DNA of 64,000 nt from Shewanella sp. UCD-KL12 (GCF_001957125.1 NZ_MPHJ01000006.1:241392-305391), one strand, 5' to 3'. Shown: positions 46,318 to 57,089, counted from the stretch's first letter. Translations and numbers: made by a program. The notes: generated from the sequence alone by a model not told the origin.

Positions 46318-46465
46318 GATGAAAAAGAGATAATAAAAAGCCCCGGCATTTTCCGAGGCTTAACTCACTAAGCTAGATATTACTTACTCGTATCAATCGC
46401 ATCAAATGACTTAACTCGATCATCTACCGCTTTCATTTGAGCCTGTATGCTCTCTAATTGGTCTG
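46318..46465 (-). pseudogene. Duplicated 3' end of kdsA (148-bp tandem copy)
   Basis: This block repeats, at an exact 148-bp step, the terminator and the last 25-30 codons of kdsA that lie at 46466 onward. Read on the minus strand it still encodes [19 protein letters not shown] and the stop, but upstream of that it reads PDQLESIQA where the intact gene reads [11 protein letters not shown]. It cannot be translated as part of KdsA. The copy also keeps its own hairpin AAGCCCCGG-CATTTT-CCGAGGCTT near 46337-46362. Duplication by slippage or unequal recombination, followed by drift, is the likeliest origin. Confidence 0.88.
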
Positions 46466-46527
46466 GATGAAAAAGAGATAATAGAAAGCCCAGGGGTTTT
46501 CCGAGGCTTAACTCACTAAGCTAGATA

Positions 46528-47388
<861 letters not shown>

Positions 47389-47523
47389 CTAAAAGAGCCA
47401 AGGCCAGCGCCTCGGCATTATCAAAATTTGTTGTTAAGCTGCCGCTAAGTAGCAGACTTATAATGCTCTGTAGTAACTAACCAACATCCAAACCACATCT
47501 TTGCCCTATGACACAATGAGCTG

Positions 47524-47850
47524 AAGTAGCAGACCACACATCCAAGCCACATCATTTCCAAATAAAAGTGTCCAACAGCATGCTGTAATGCCGAACGTTC
47601 AACTTAAGATGCAATTATCTGTAGTAGCTGACCACACATCCAAGCCACATCATTTCCAAATAAAAGTGTCCAACAGCATGCTGTAATGCCGAACGTTCAA
47701 CTTAAGATGCAATTATCTGTAGTAGCTGACCACACATCCAAGCCACATCATTTCCAAATAAAAGTGCCCAACAGCATGCTGTAATGCCGATCGTTCAACT
47801 TAAGATGCAATTAACTGTAGTAGCTGACCACACATCCAAGCCATGTATGT
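47524..47850. repeat. 98-bp tandem repeats copying the 3' end of the DUF819 gene
   Basis: CCACACATCCAAGCC recurs at 47534, 47632, 47730 and 47828, an exact 98-bp step. The 47828 copy lies inside the DUF819 reading frame; the other three lie past its stop. On the minus strand the repeat units read VAWMCGQLLQIIAS and a stop, against MAWMCGQLLQLIAS and the stop in the gene. A more divergent unit can be seen near 47470-47510. The array occupies most of the gap between kdsA (starts 47376) and the DUF819 stop at 47800. Confidence 0.93.
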
Positions 47851-49053
47851 CCCAACAGCATAGCCCAATACAGCAAGTAGTACACCCACGGGCGCTAATG
47901 CTGGGTGGAAAGCCGCAGCGACAACGGGGGCAGATGCAGCCCCACCTACGTTAGCTTGACTACCAACCGCCATATAAAACAGCGGAGCCTTGATGATCTT
48001 AGCCACAATAAGCATAAAGCTCGCATGAATGATCATCCAGATAATACCTATAGCGAAATACCATAAGTTGTCAGGGTCGGCGAGCTTAGAGACATCCATA
48101 TGCAGACCAATGGTAGCCACTAAAATATAGAGGAATGCCGATGCAACTTTTGAAGCGCCTGCCGCTTCTATATGGCGTACAGGGCTAAATGACATAGCCA
48201 AACCAATCGTGGTTACTGTAACTATGAGCCAGAAAAACTTAGAGGTCAGACTGTAATCACGTGTCCAGGGATAGTTCGCTTCAAAAAATGGACCAAGAAA
48301 ATCAGCAATAAGGTGAGCCAGACCTGTCACACCAAAGCCTATCGCGACGATCATCATCAGGTCATTAAGGCTTGGTATCCGTGCATTTTCAGCATGATAC
48401 TTTTCAACTTTAGCCTTTAAATCTTCAATAGCAGTAGTATCCGCGCCCGTTTTGGCGTCGATCTGTTTGGCTTTTGACGCCATAAACAAAAGGACTGCCA
48501 TCCAGATATTGGCAACGATAACATCAACAGTCACCATGATAGAGAAGATATCCCCACCAGCCTCATAAATCTCTTTCATTGCGGCTTGGTTAGCTCCACC
48601 ACCAATCCAACTCCCCGCTAAGGTTGTCATGCCACGCCACACAGCTTCAGGCCCTGTAACACCTAACACATCAGGGTTAATAGCCGAGATAATAAGTAAT
48701 GCGATAGGGCCGCCAATCACAATACCTACGGTTCCAGTTAAGAACATGATTATCGCTTTCGGCCCCAGGGACAAGATAGCCTTGAGATCGACGCTCAATA
48801 TCAATAGCACTAAACAAGCAGGTAGTAAGTAACGAGACGCAACAAAATAGAGTTGAGATGCGTGACCATCGATAATATTAAACGTATTGAGCAGTGAAGG
48901 TAGGAAGTAGCACATTAATAGCGCTGGGATAAATTTATAGAACTTGGTCCAAAATGGATGTTTACTGTTACTGGTATAAAATACAAAACCTAATACGACG
49001 GCCAGCAGACCTAAGGCTGTGGCGTCATTTGTCACTAAAGCTGTACTGCTCAT
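47800..49053 (-). CDS. DUF819 family membrane protein
   Basis: The 417-residue protein has about ten membrane helices in a layout similar to bile-acid/sodium symporter-like carriers (GSWIGGGANQAAMKEIYEAGG, TIGLHMDVSKLADP, GSQANVGGAASAPVVAAAFHPALAPVGVLLAVLGYAVGTYMAW). The family has no proven substrate. A hydrophilic stretch at about 200-235 separates two halves. Its 3' end is the parent of the 98-bp tandem array. Confidence 0.9.
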   Translation of the reverse strand: MSSTALVTNDATALGLLAVVLGFVFYTSNSKHPFWTKFYKFIPALLMCYFLPSLLNTFNIIDGHASQLYFVASRYLLPACLVLLILSVDLKAILSLGPKAIIMFLTGTVGIVIGGPIALLIISAINPDVLGVTGPEAVWRGMTTLAGSWIGGGANQAAMKEIYEAGGDIFSIMVTVDVIVANIWMAVLLFMASKAKQIDAKTGADTTAIEDLKAKVEKYHAENARIPSLNDLMMIVAIGFGVTGLAHLIADFLGPFFEANYPWTRDYSLTSKFFWLIVTVTTIGLAMSFSPVRHIEAAGASKVASAFLYILVATIGLHMDVSKLADPDNLWYFAIGIIWMIIHASFMLIVAKIIKAPLFYMAVGSQANVGGAASAPVVAAAFHPALAPVGVLLAVLGYAVGTYMAWMCGQLLQLIAS

Positions 49054-49241
49054 GCTGTGATATCTCCCCTACGATAGCATTATTATTCTATTTTTTTGTT
49101 TTGCTTATTTTTGTTGATTGTTTGTCGTTGCTTATTTCTAGCTTCTAGTTTTGCTTAAAGCTACGATTTACTAGATTTGATAGGATATCCATACTTGCTT
49201 CAGGCGATGCTTGACAGTTAAAAAACAAGCGCAAGATAGAT

Positions 49242-49275
49242 AAACATAAAAGAGGCAAGCCTGATAGCTTGCCTC
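49242..49275 (-). terminator. sirB1 terminator
   Basis: GAGGCAAGC, loop CTGATA and GCTTGCCTC form a 9-bp perfect stem just after the sirB1 stop; on the minus strand it is followed by TTTTATGTTT. Confidence 0.85.
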
Positions 49276-49282
49276 CGGGTAT

Positions 49283-50071
49283 TTAATGATAGATCTCTCT
49301 TTCATCCTTGAGCTCTTTAAGCTGCATTTTTACCAGCTCAATCACTGGGTCATGAGGACTATTGTCGACAAAGTGCTTTAGATCTGCAGCGGCAACACTG
49401 ATACAGCCTAACTGCTGCGCGATAAAGGCTCGCTCACGGTTTAGGTTGAGATCATCAGGGTGCCACTGAAGCAGTAAGTTACAGCACTCCATAGCAGCCT
49501 CGTATTGATGAGATACAATACTGCCGGCCTTTAGCTCATGGATCATTCGAGAGAGTAAACGCTTCAAGCTAACAGGTTTCAGGTATCTAGGCTTAAAAGC
49601 AACACCATTGCCTAGCTCTCCACGTACCAACACATGCAACTGGTGTCGAGATAGTTCACCACCAGTCAAAGGGTCGATATAACGAATTTCGTCATCAATT
49701 CTGCTGCAAAGTACGGTTGTACCAGGCAGTAGCAGTGGCTCTAACTTAAGATCTAACTGCTTAGCCAGCAACATTAACAAGGTTGCTAATGTGGTGCTAT
49801 TCCCCTGACGAGTGATCACGCAAGCGCCAAGATCTGCAGCTTCAACACTGTAGTAAGACTCACGGACGCAAAAACCTAAATCTTTATAAAACCAGTGGAG
49901 TAGGCCTTCGAGTCGTTGATGACGATCAACAACATAATGGCTTAATACTGATCCAGCTATTTCAAGCCAAGCCCATTTTGCAGCTTCTTGCTTTGAAAAA
50001 CCTAAATGCTGAGTAATATCAAATGCCAAATCTGGCAGCTGTATCGTGTCGTTCAGAGTTAATGTTGTCAT
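49283..50071 (-). CDS. sirB1: SirB1 family transglutaminase-like/TPR protein
   Basis: The 262-residue protein has the SirB1 layout: an N-terminal transglutaminase-like fold (LEGLLHWFYKDLGFCVRESYYSVEAADLGACVITRQGNSTTLATLLMLLAKQL) and C-terminal TPR-type helices (AAMECCNLLLQWHPDDLNLNRERAFIAQQLG). The canonical family motif often ends CVL-RRQGNP; here it is CVITRQGNST. Its role is unknown despite the old link to invasion regulation. The start overlaps the sirB2 stop in TAATG. Confidence 0.9.
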   Translation of the reverse strand: MTTLTLNDTIQLPDLAFDITQHLGFSKQEAAKWAWLEIAGSVLSHYVVDRHQRLEGLLHWFYKDLGFCVRESYYSVEAADLGACVITRQGNSTTLATLLMLLAKQLDLKLEPLLLPGTTVLCSRIDDEIRYIDPLTGGELSRHQLHVLVRGELGNGVAFKPRYLKPVSLKRLLSRMIHELKAGSIVSHQYEAAMECCNLLLQWHPDDLNLNRERAFIAQQLGCISVAAADLKHFVDNSPHDPVIELVKMQLKELKDEREIYH

Positions 50072-50466
50072 TAGCCTATTATTATCGCCTGTTTAAATAC
50101 AGCCAGTTTTGCGGCATACACAACCCAAGATAGTGCACCAAGAGCTGCAAACACTTTAAATAGCTTGCCACGATTAGCTTTCAATGCGATTGCACCCAAA
50201 ATAATATAGGCAACAACTGCAGCAAGCTTCTCGGTTAGCCATGTATCAGCAAAAGGATATTGCATGATAATAACGCATAAGGTGAGGCCTGAAAGAAGTA
50301 GGAAAGTATCAATTACGTGAGGCGCAATTTTCACTATCTTCTTGTCCATTATTGGAGATTGACGCATATGAAGAACAAAACGAACTAAAAAGAACAGGAC
50401 GCTAATAGCAATAAAGGTTAAATGAATATGCTTGATAGCAGGGTAAAGGCTGTTAAGGGTTTCCAT
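50071..50466 (-). CDS. sirB2: SirB2 family membrane protein
   Basis: A 131-residue protein with four predicted helices and the SirB2 pattern LYPAIKHIHLTFIAISVLFFLVRFVLHM, with IAPHVIDTFLLLSG. It directly precedes sirB1 and is translationally coupled to it. In many relatives sirB2 follows prmC directly; here a four-gene segment stands between them. Confidence 0.93.
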   Translation of the reverse strand: METLNSLYPAIKHIHLTFIAISVLFFLVRFVLHMRQSPIMDKKIVKIAPHVIDTFLLLSGLTLCVIIMQYPFADTWLTEKLAAVVAYIILGAIALKANRGKLFKVFAALGALSWVVYAAKLAVFKQAIIIG

Positions 50467-50577
50467 TTCGTTCTCTTATTATACTGACAAAGGCGGTATT
50501 GTACCTGATCAGACTCACCATCTCCATTATCAGTGCTATACAAGAGTGAATTAAAAACACACACAGGTTTTATGGTG

Positions 50578-51519
50578 TCACTTTTGTGCCATAAAAAGCT
50601 GCCTTAACTGGGCTAGCATCCAACGATTAGCAGGACTTGCTTGGGTAGGAGCATAAGTAAACACTTTAAGCTGATACTTTGGCATATCAAACGGTACGTC
50701 AAATAGTGCAATAGGAAGCTGCCCCTGCAGTGCGAGCGCCGCAAACTTAGGTAAAGTGATCAATAATTCTGAATCAGCAACGAGAAACGGTGCATTCATC
50801 ACATTAGGCAGTTGAATTGCAATTTCACGGCGTTGACCTAACAAGCTCAATTGTTTATCTACCACACCACTTCTCTCGCCCCATGGAGAGACTAAGATGT
50901 GCTTTCGCTGAAGAAAGGTTTCAAGATCTAAATTAGCCAACTTGTTACTTGCAAGCGTACAGTAACAATCTTCCCACCACACCCACTCATTAATTAACCG
51001 AGTCGACTCAACTTCCCCATGAGCAAACCCCAAAGAGAAATCGATATCTGCGCTCTCAAATGCGCTAATTGGCAACTTAGTTTCATGGTTGGTTAAATTA
51101 ACCCTCACCTCTGGTGCAACTTGCGCAAGATGAGTCATTAGTCTTGGCATCATTAAGAGGGTGGTAAAGTCGGTTACCGCAAAATTAAACTCATGTTTAC
51201 TTTTAGATGGCTCAAATTCTGCCTTCTGTCCAAAACATGTATTGAGTGTCGCTAACACCTCAGTGACAGGAAGATGAATACTCATTGCATATTCGGTAGG
51301 GATCATCTGACTATGACTACGAACAAATAGCTCATCCTCTAGTTGAACCCGTAATCTCGCTAGCGCATGACTGAATGCCGATTGGCTAAGGTGAATAGAG
51401 CTCGCCGCTCTCGAAACATGGCGGTGTAAATAGAGGGCATTAAAGACTTTAAGTAGGTTTAAATCTAATCGCTGCAAAATACTATGCACAAGCTTCATCT
51501 CCAAATGCAAATTATGCAC
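50578..51519 (-). CDS. LysR-family transcriptional regulator
   Basis: The frame encodes 313 residues; M8 (MKLVHSILQRLDLNLLKVF) is a probable later start. The helix-turn-helix region reads RHVSRAASSIHLSQSAFSHALARLR with the wing LFVRSHSQMIPTEYA, typical of the LeuO/NodD-like LTTRs. It is divergent from the GNAT gene at 51581, with a 60-bp gap, and may regulate it. The effector is unknown. Confidence 0.92.
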   Translation of the reverse strand: MHNLHLEMKLVHSILQRLDLNLLKVFNALYLHRHVSRAASSIHLSQSAFSHALARLRVQLEDELFVRSHSQMIPTEYAMSIHLPVTEVLATLNTCFGQKAEFEPSKSKHEFNFAVTDFTTLLMMPRLMTHLAQVAPEVRVNLTNHETKLPISAFESADIDFSLGFAHGEVESTRLINEWVWWEDCYCTLASNKLANLDLETFLQRKHILVSPWGERSGVVDKQLSLLGQRREIAIQLPNVMNAPFLVADSELLITLPKFAALALQGQLPIALFDVPFDMPKYQLKVFTYAPTQASPANRWMLAQLRQLFMAQK

Positions 51520-51580
51520 TTATCACATAACAAAGCTTAGTTTATGCTCTCAGCATAATATTTCAAGATGAGAAACTATC

Positions 51581-52000
51581 ATGAGCCACACCTTCACGTT
51601 CGATGACACCCAAGAGTTCGCCAATAGCGTCGAACAAAAAATTGCAGAATTTAACTGGCAGCGTTGGGAGGTCTCTGAGCGCATACCTCTAGGACTAAAG
51701 CTTGAAGATGAAAACGGTAATTTACTCGCAGGTTTTTCTGCAAGAACATTTGGCAACTGGTTACAGATAGACAACCTATGGGTCAGTGAATCGCTCAGAG
51801 GTCAACGTATAGGCGAACAACTTCTGGCACAAGCAGAAGCTATAGCCACAGAGCGAGGCTGCATATACGCCATTCTAGATACCCTAAATTTCCAAGCCCG
51901 TCCTTTCTATGAAGCCAGAGGCTATGTATTGCAATGGACACAAGAAGCCTACCCAAAAACCGGCTGCAAATATTTTATGACCAAAAAGCTAGTGGCTTAG
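51581..52000 (+). CDS. GNAT-family N-acetyltransferase
   Basis: A 139-residue single-domain GNAT with the acetyl-CoA pyrophosphate loop LRGQRIGEQLL (about 87-97), IDNLWVSESLRG before it and FYEARGYVL near the end. The acceptor substrate is unknown. Divergent from the LysR gene at 50578-51519. Confidence 0.92.
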   Translation: MSHTFTFDDTQEFANSVEQKIAEFNWQRWEVSERIPLGLKLEDENGNLLAGFSARTFGNWLQIDNLWVSESLRGQRIGEQLLAQAEAIATERGCIYAILDTLNFQARPFYEARGYVLQWTQEAYPKTGCKYFMTKKLVA

Positions 52001-52111
52001 AAATAAGCCTAGCTACTGCAATACACTGCACATGGCTATATTACTAAGTGAGCCTTAATTTAAGAAGAGCAACGACTTGGGCACAGAGTAAACCAATAGG
52101 CTCACTCTTTA

Positions 52112-53251
52112 TCACTTGTTTTCAGTTGTGCTAATCGAATAGAAAAAACCATCATCACTGCCGACATAAAGTTGATTATCTCTAACAATTGGTGATCCGA
52201 TAAAGTTTCGACCTTCTATACTCCACAGAACTTCACCAACCAAAGTCATCGCCTTGATATAGCCCCTGCCTGGCGTGCCATAAGCATTTGCAGAAGTCAT
52301 ATATATAATATTATTATCAATGAAAGGCTTAGAAAAAACATTCATCCCAGAATTTATCGCCCACAAAACCTCTCCAGAGGTAGGGTTAATTGCCTGAAAT
52401 TGGTAATTATCAGAACTACCAATATAGGCGACATCATCCTGTATGAGTGCATTTCCTGTGACCCAACTGGTACTATGAGATACAGCCCAAAGCGTCTCAC
52501 CATTGAGCGCGTTAAAACCAAATACATTACCGTCTCTCGAACCAACTACGACCACACCATTAGCGACCTGTGGAGAGGTGGGCAGACTTGCCGTTCTAAA
52601 CCAATTCTGGCTTCCATCAAGTAAGTTGATGCTCATCACGCTAGTTTCTGAACTTAGATATGCAGTGTCACCTATAACAACAGGGGTACCACGAAGGTTA
52701 GATTTTAAGTCATAAGACCATTTCTCATCACCATTCTCAAGATTTAACGCGGAGAAAACACCACTCCTCGAGGCTATATAAACAACACCATCCTGCTCAA
52801 TGGGTGTATTTGTGTGGTAATCCCAACGATCATAAAATGACTCTCCAGCTGTTGCTAGACTCCAGATTGTATCTCCAGTCTCCCCATCGAGAGCATATAA
52901 AATCCCATCGGCATTAAGGGTTAGTAACTTACCCTCAACGTAAAGAAGTCCACCAGAGATCTTCCCGCCTAACTCTCTTCGCCATATATCATTACCATCG
53001 AGTTGATTAACAGCCAGTACAACGCCACTATCAGTTCCTATATATGCTGTAGTGCCTGATAAAGCTGCCGTAGATTTAATGCCACTTCCAGCATCAATTG
53101 CCCACAAGTAAGATTCGAGACTTGGTGTCCGAGTCTCTTCAACAGGAGTGTTGCCTGTAGGAGTCATCACCTGATTGCTATCGGATGAGCCACCACATGC
53201 CAACATCGTAAATGCGAGAAGTATGCTTATAAATTTGGTTATGGTTTTCAT
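52112..53251 (-). CDS. PQQ-like beta-propeller lipoprotein (BamB-like fold)
   Basis: The 379-residue precursor has a lipobox MLACGG (Cys19) and then some seven repeats of the PQQ/WD-like blade (G.IYALDGETGDTIWSL, GVFSALNLENGDEKWSY, NVFGFNALNGETLWAV). The fold is that of BamB, but BamB is normally in the engBC/hisS-bamB neighbourhood, so this is more likely a second member of the fold. It may sense or scaffold at the envelope. It follows the CadC-like gene by 105 bp on the same strand, which suggests regulation by it. Confidence 0.85.
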   Translation of the reverse strand: MKTITKFISILLAFTMLACGGSSDSNQVMTPTGNTPVEETRTPSLESYLWAIDAGSGIKSTAALSGTTAYIGTDSGVVLAVNQLDGNDIWRRELGGKISGGLLYVEGKLLTLNADGILYALDGETGDTIWSLATAGESFYDRWDYHTNTPIEQDGVVYIASRSGVFSALNLENGDEKWSYDLKSNLRGTPVVIGDTAYLSSETSVMSINLLDGSQNWFRTASLPTSPQVANGVVVVGSRDGNVFGFNALNGETLWAVSHSTSWVTGNALIQDDVAYIGSSDNYQFQAINPTSGEVLWAINSGMNVFSKPFIDNNIIYMTSANAYGTPGRGYIKAMTLVGEVLWSIEGRNFIGSPIVRDNQLYVGSDDGFFYSISTTENK

Positions 53252-53356
53252 TCCCTGCTTATCTTGTCTGTAATTAATTTAGCCAAAGAATAGGGACACA
53301 AGAGGTATAAACCTTGAAGAAAATATAAAGAAAAGCTTAAGACTCAATAACAGACT

Positions 53357-54808
53357 TTAACCAGTTGAGTTTACTATGTTTTTTATAAGAGCTTCGAATC
53401 GAGGTAATCCATATAAAGATTTATATTTAGGATCTGAGTTAAACCATAGACACCTTAAGTCTTCTTGCTGATAGGCTAACTCTAAATAATCTAATGCTTT
53501 ACCTAGCTCTCCAGCAGCAATATGGTAACGAGCCGTCGATATAGGTGGGGAGTATTGTCCTATATCTAATTGCTCCTTTTTCACGTTAGCAAGCCAGTGA
53601 TTAAGGCCCTTTAGCCCATCTTTTTCAAACTCAAGTGAAACGTCACTTATTTCCAGCTGACTATAACCAGCCTCTTTAAAAGCTATAAGGTAGTGATGAA
53701 AAGCTCTTTCTTCATCCCCCATACTCTCAAATAGCCTCATCGCTGATCTGTTATATACACTAGAATCGGGTTCGAGAGTATAAAGCTTGGCCAGTTCCCT
53801 TTTAGCCAACTCAAACTCCTCAGCCATGTTGTATACCCATTCAATTGCTGCCGATGAGTAATGTTTAGGGTCTATAGATTGAGCAATTTTATTATGATGA
53901 AGCGCTTCATCGAATCGTCTTTGACTCAGCAAGATTGACGCATACTGTATATGGCTAATCACTTGTTCAGGATTCAGAGCAATCGACTGTACTAAATAAC
54001 TCTCTGCGGAAGTTAGATCTCTATCTTGCCTAATACTGATTAATGCGAGTTGTAAATAAGCATCTGCTAGTTCGGGATTTATCTCAATAGCTCTTTCGAA
54101 GGCATTTTTAGCTTGGCTTAATAGCTCCTCTTTTTTTGAGCTTTCAACCTCTCCATACTGAAAGTATTTGGCTTTTCCAAGCGCATTCAATATTTCTGCA
54201 TTGTTAGGAATATCGCTATCTAAACCAACCAACAACATCTCTGCTTCTTTAGCATCTTCTGGACCTCTTTGAAGTAAAAACAAGGCTTTAGAAAAGCGTT
54301 CGTTATTTAATAATTCAGTTCTACTATTTTTACCCTCAAAATCAAAAGCACTGAACAGTAAAATGAAAGCTAAAGTCAAAAATAAACATAGAAGTTTAAA
54401 TCTAGGTTTTTGATACCACTTAGACTCAGAAAAGCTAGCCTGAATAGCTTGCTCAGAAGATAGAGGTAAAGAGCTTTCCTCTGCAACAAGCAATAACTTA
54501 AAACCATAACCAGTAATAGTTTGTATGTATTTGGGAGCCCTCGCATTACAGCCTAAGGCTTTTCGTAGCTGACTTATAGCCACAGAGATAGCTTCATCTG
54601 TAACGACTTTCCCAGGCCATACTTTCTGCAGCAGTACCTCCTTACTCGCTCCATGCTCAGCTCCCTCAGCAAGAACAATGAGAACTTGCATAAGTCTCTT
54701 CTCTATTTTTCGGGAAGTTTCGGTTGAACCATCTGCTTTAACTATCAAATTATGAACAGGATCAACTAACCAGTCGCCTAAAAGAAACTTCTGCAGTCCT
54801 AAATCCAT
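53357..54808 (-). CDS. CadC-like membrane-integrated transcriptional regulator with TPR domain
   Basis: The protein has an OmpR/PhoB-type winged helix at the N-terminus (about 5-105; DEAISVAISQLRKALG and QTITGYGFKLL), one membrane helix near residues 132-152 (FKLLCLFLTLAFILLFSAF) and a periplasmic TPR-like region to the end. This is the CadC/ToxR arrangement, in which the outer domain senses a signal and the cytoplasmic domain binds DNA. An ATG at 54808 (MDLGLQKFLLGDW) with AAGG upstream is the better start than the longer frame at 54841. The target is probably the propeller lipoprotein gene downstream, by position only. Confidence 0.88.
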   Translation of the reverse strand: MDLGLQKFLLGDWLVDPVHNLIVKADGSTETSRKIEKRLMQVLIVLAEGAEHGASKEVLLQKVWPGKVVTDEAISVAISQLRKALGCNARAPKYIQTITGYGFKLLLVAEESSLPLSSEQAIQASFSESKWYQKPRFKLLCLFLTLAFILLFSAFDFEGKNSRTELLNNERFSKALFLLQRGPEDAKEAEMLLVGLDSDIPNNAEILNALGKAKYFQYGEVESSKKEELLSQAKNAFERAIEINPELADAYLQLALISIRQDRDLTSAESYLVQSIALNPEQVISHIQYASILLSQRRFDEALHHNKIAQSIDPKHYSSAAIEWVYNMAEEFELAKRELAKLYTLEPDSSVYNRSAMRLFESMGDEERAFHHYLIAFKEAGYSQLEISDVSLEFEKDGLKGLNHWLANVKKEQLDIGQYSPPISTARYHIAAGELGKALDYLELAYQQEDLRCLWFNSDPKYKSLYGLPRFEALIKNIVNSTG

Positions 54809-55020
54809 AATGTATAACCTTGGTTTACTTAAAAAGAGCAAAGATTAAACATCATAAAACAAATTACCTACCCCCTCTACACAAAAAAGCAATAAAAAGC
54901 AGCAAAAAACAAGATGATGAAGATAGAAAGCCGCCAAACTTTAATCGACTTTTCCCTAATTCAATTAACGTAATTTAAAATGAAACATCACCAACAAGTG
55001 TTTGACTTTTCCGTACCGCA

Positions 55021-55056
55021 AACAAAAAAGCCATTGGTCAGCATACCAATGGCTTT
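55021..55056 (-). terminator. prmC terminator
   Basis: AAAGCCATTGGT, loop CAGCAT and ACCAATGGCTTT form a 12-bp perfect stem after the prmC stop; the minus strand continues with a T-run. It marks the end of the hemA-prfA-prmC unit. Confidence 0.92.
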
Positions 55057-55087
55057 CAAATTACATCAATAACAACTTATTAAAAAA

Positions 55088-55930
55088 CTACCTTGGAAAA
55101 CGCCCTAAGGTACATCTGTCATTACTACCAAAATCACGCACTGTGGCGACATTTTCATAGCCAAGCTCAATCATCTTATCTCTAAGTTGCAGTGCCTGAC
55201 CGAAACCATGCTCTAGAAGTAAATATCCGCCAGGGGCTAAATAATCACGGGCACTGTCGGCAATATGATAAAGGTCGGCAAAGCCATGCTCAGAGGCTGT
55301 AAGTGCACTTTGTGGCTCAAACCTAACATCCCCTTGATCTAAGTGGACATCGGTTTCATCGATATAGGGCGGGTTAGAGACAATAAGGTTAAAGTCATAA
55401 CAGTCTACTGACTCAAACCAATCACTTTGTACGATATTAACCTGCTCAAGCTTTAGGTGAGCACGATTAGCTTTAGCTAACGCAACGGCTTCGATAATTT
55501 TGTCGACGGCGGTTATCTGCCATTGGTTCTTTTCATAAGCCAGAGACAAGGCAATTGCGCCTGTCCCTGTACCGAGGTCCAACACTTTAGCATTATCAGC
55601 AAGTGGAAGGTTTAGCGCAGTTTCCACTAAAATCTCAGTGTCAGGCCTTGGGATAAGTGTTGTTGGGTTAACCATAAATGGCAATGACCAAAACTCTCTT
55701 TCACCGACTATGTGCGCAATAGGTGTCCCTAAAACACGCCTAGCGACCATCTTAGTGTATTCATCAACCTGCTCCGATGTTAATCGCTCATCGGGCCAAG
55801 TATAAAGATAACCGCGCTGCTTATGGATGATATGCAGTAACATCACCTCAGCATCAAGCTTAGGCGTATCGGAAATATCAAGTAATTGGGGCGAAGCCCA
55901 ATTGAGGGCTTCTGCTAACGTCTGATACAA
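55088..55930 (-). CDS. prmC: Release-factor glutamine methyltransferase PrmC
   Basis: PrmC methylates the Gln of the GGQ motif in release factors RF1 and RF2. The 280-residue protein has a helical N-terminal domain with LLHIIHKQRGYLYTW and REFWSLPFMVNPTTLIPRPDTE, the SAM motif VLDLGTGTGAIALSLA and the catalytic NPPYI. It lies downstream of prfA, the gene of its own substrate, with a 73-bp gap. Confidence 0.97.
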   Translation of the reverse strand: MYQTLAEALNWASPQLLDISDTPKLDAEVMLLHIIHKQRGYLYTWPDERLTSEQVDEYTKMVARRVLGTPIAHIVGEREFWSLPFMVNPTTLIPRPDTEILVETALNLPLADNAKVLDLGTGTGAIALSLAYEKNQWQITAVDKIIEAVALAKANRAHLKLEQVNIVQSDWFESVDCYDFNLIVSNPPYIDETDVHLDQGDVRFEPQSALTASEHGFADLYHIADSARDYLAPGGYLLLEHGFGQALQLRDKMIELGYENVATVRDFGSNDRCTLGRFPR

Positions 55931-56003
55931 GGGAATTCCTTAATGTGACACCCGTCGGTGTGAGACTGAATCCAAAAACCTAAAGTGGAATGTAGGCGTT
56001 TGC

Positions 56004-57089
56004 CTACTCCTCTCCGAGTGCCGCTAACATATCGGCTTGGTTTTCTTGCAGTAAAGGAACAATCAGAGCATCTAATTCGCCTTCCATGACTTCGTTCAAA
56101 CGGTATAAAGTCAAGTTGATACGATGATCACTAACCCGTCCTTGAGGGAAGTTATAGGTACGAACTCGTTCAGAGCGATCACCACTTGCCACTAAGCTAC
56201 GGCGAGTCGTCTCCTCTTCGCTACGGCGTTTCTCATCTTCAACGGCTTGTATACGCGCTGAAAGTACGCTCATTGCTTGAGCTCTGTTTTTATGCTGAGA
56301 ACGCTGATCCTGACATTCAACCACGATGCCTGATGGAATATGAGTAATACGAATAGCAGAATCGGTTTTGTTGACGTGCTGACCACCAGCTCCTGATGCA
56401 CGGAAAGTATCGACTTTCAGATCAGCAGAGTTAATCTCGATAGCCTCAGCCTCTGGCACTTCAGGCATTACAACAACGGTTACAGCAGAAGTATGAACGC
56501 GACCTTGAGATTCTGTCTCTGGTACACGTTGAACTCGATGTCCACCGGACTCAAACTTCAATTTTCCGTAGACTTGCTCACCAGTCACTTTAATGATGAT
56601 CTCTTTAAAGCCACCATGCTCACCTTCGTTAGAGTTCATAACCTCTAACTGCCAGCGGTTATCTTCAATGTACTTGCTGTACATACGGAAAAGATCACCC
56701 GCAAAGATAGCAGCTTCATCGCCACCAGCACCCGCACGGATCTCAACAAAGGCATTGTTGTCATCTTTAGGGTCTTTTGGTAGCAGTAAAATCTGTAGCT
56801 CTTCTTCGAGCGTTTCAATTACAGCCTTAGCTTCCTTGATCTCCTCTTGAGCCATCTCCTTCAGTTCAGGATCTTCCTCTTCGAGCATCTCTTTTGCGGC
56901 ATCTAAATCTTCTGTTGCTTGTTGAAAAGATTTAAAAGCTGAAACTAAATCCTCAAGCTGAGAGTACTCTTTTGAGAGTGCACGAAAACGCTCCTGATCG
57001 GCAATGACACCAGGGTCGCTCAGCAGAGCCAAAACTTCTTCGTTACGCTCAAGCAAGCCTTCAAGCTTGCGGATCACACTGTCCTTCAT
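56004..57089 (-). CDS. prfA: Peptide chain release factor 1
   Basis: RF1 ends translation at UAA and UAG. The 361-residue protein has the peptidyl-hydrolysis GGQ in [15 protein letters not shown] and the stop-codon-reading domain with [16 protein letters not shown]. The start is 13 bp after hemA, so it is probably cotranscribed with it. Confidence 0.98.
   Translation of the reverse strand: MKDSVIRKLEGLLERNEEVLALLSDPGVIADQERFRALSKEYSQLEDLVSAFKSFQQATEDLDAAKEMLEEEDPELKEMAQEEIKEAKAVIETLEEELQILLLPKDPKDDNNAFVEIRAGAGGDEAAIFAGDLFRMYSKYIEDNRWQLEVMNSNEGEHGGFKEIIIKVTGEQVYGKLKFESGGHRVQRVPETESQGRVHTSAVTVVVMPEVPEAEAIEINSADLKVDTFRASGAGGQHVNKTDSAIRITHIPSGIVVECQDQRSQHKNRAQAMSVLSARIQAVEDEKRRSEEETTRRSLVASGDRSERVRTYNFPQGRVSDHRINLTLYRLNEVMEGELDALIVPLLQENQADMLAALGEE

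Noticed and set aside
47524..47850. Regular 98-bp repeats as a CRISPR array
   Set aside because: No spacers; the units are copies of the neighbouring gene's 3' end.
52112..53251. BamB, the outer-membrane assembly lipoprotein
   Set aside because: The fold fits, but the genomic context is wrong for bamB and key BamB-specific strings were not recognised, so only the fold is called.
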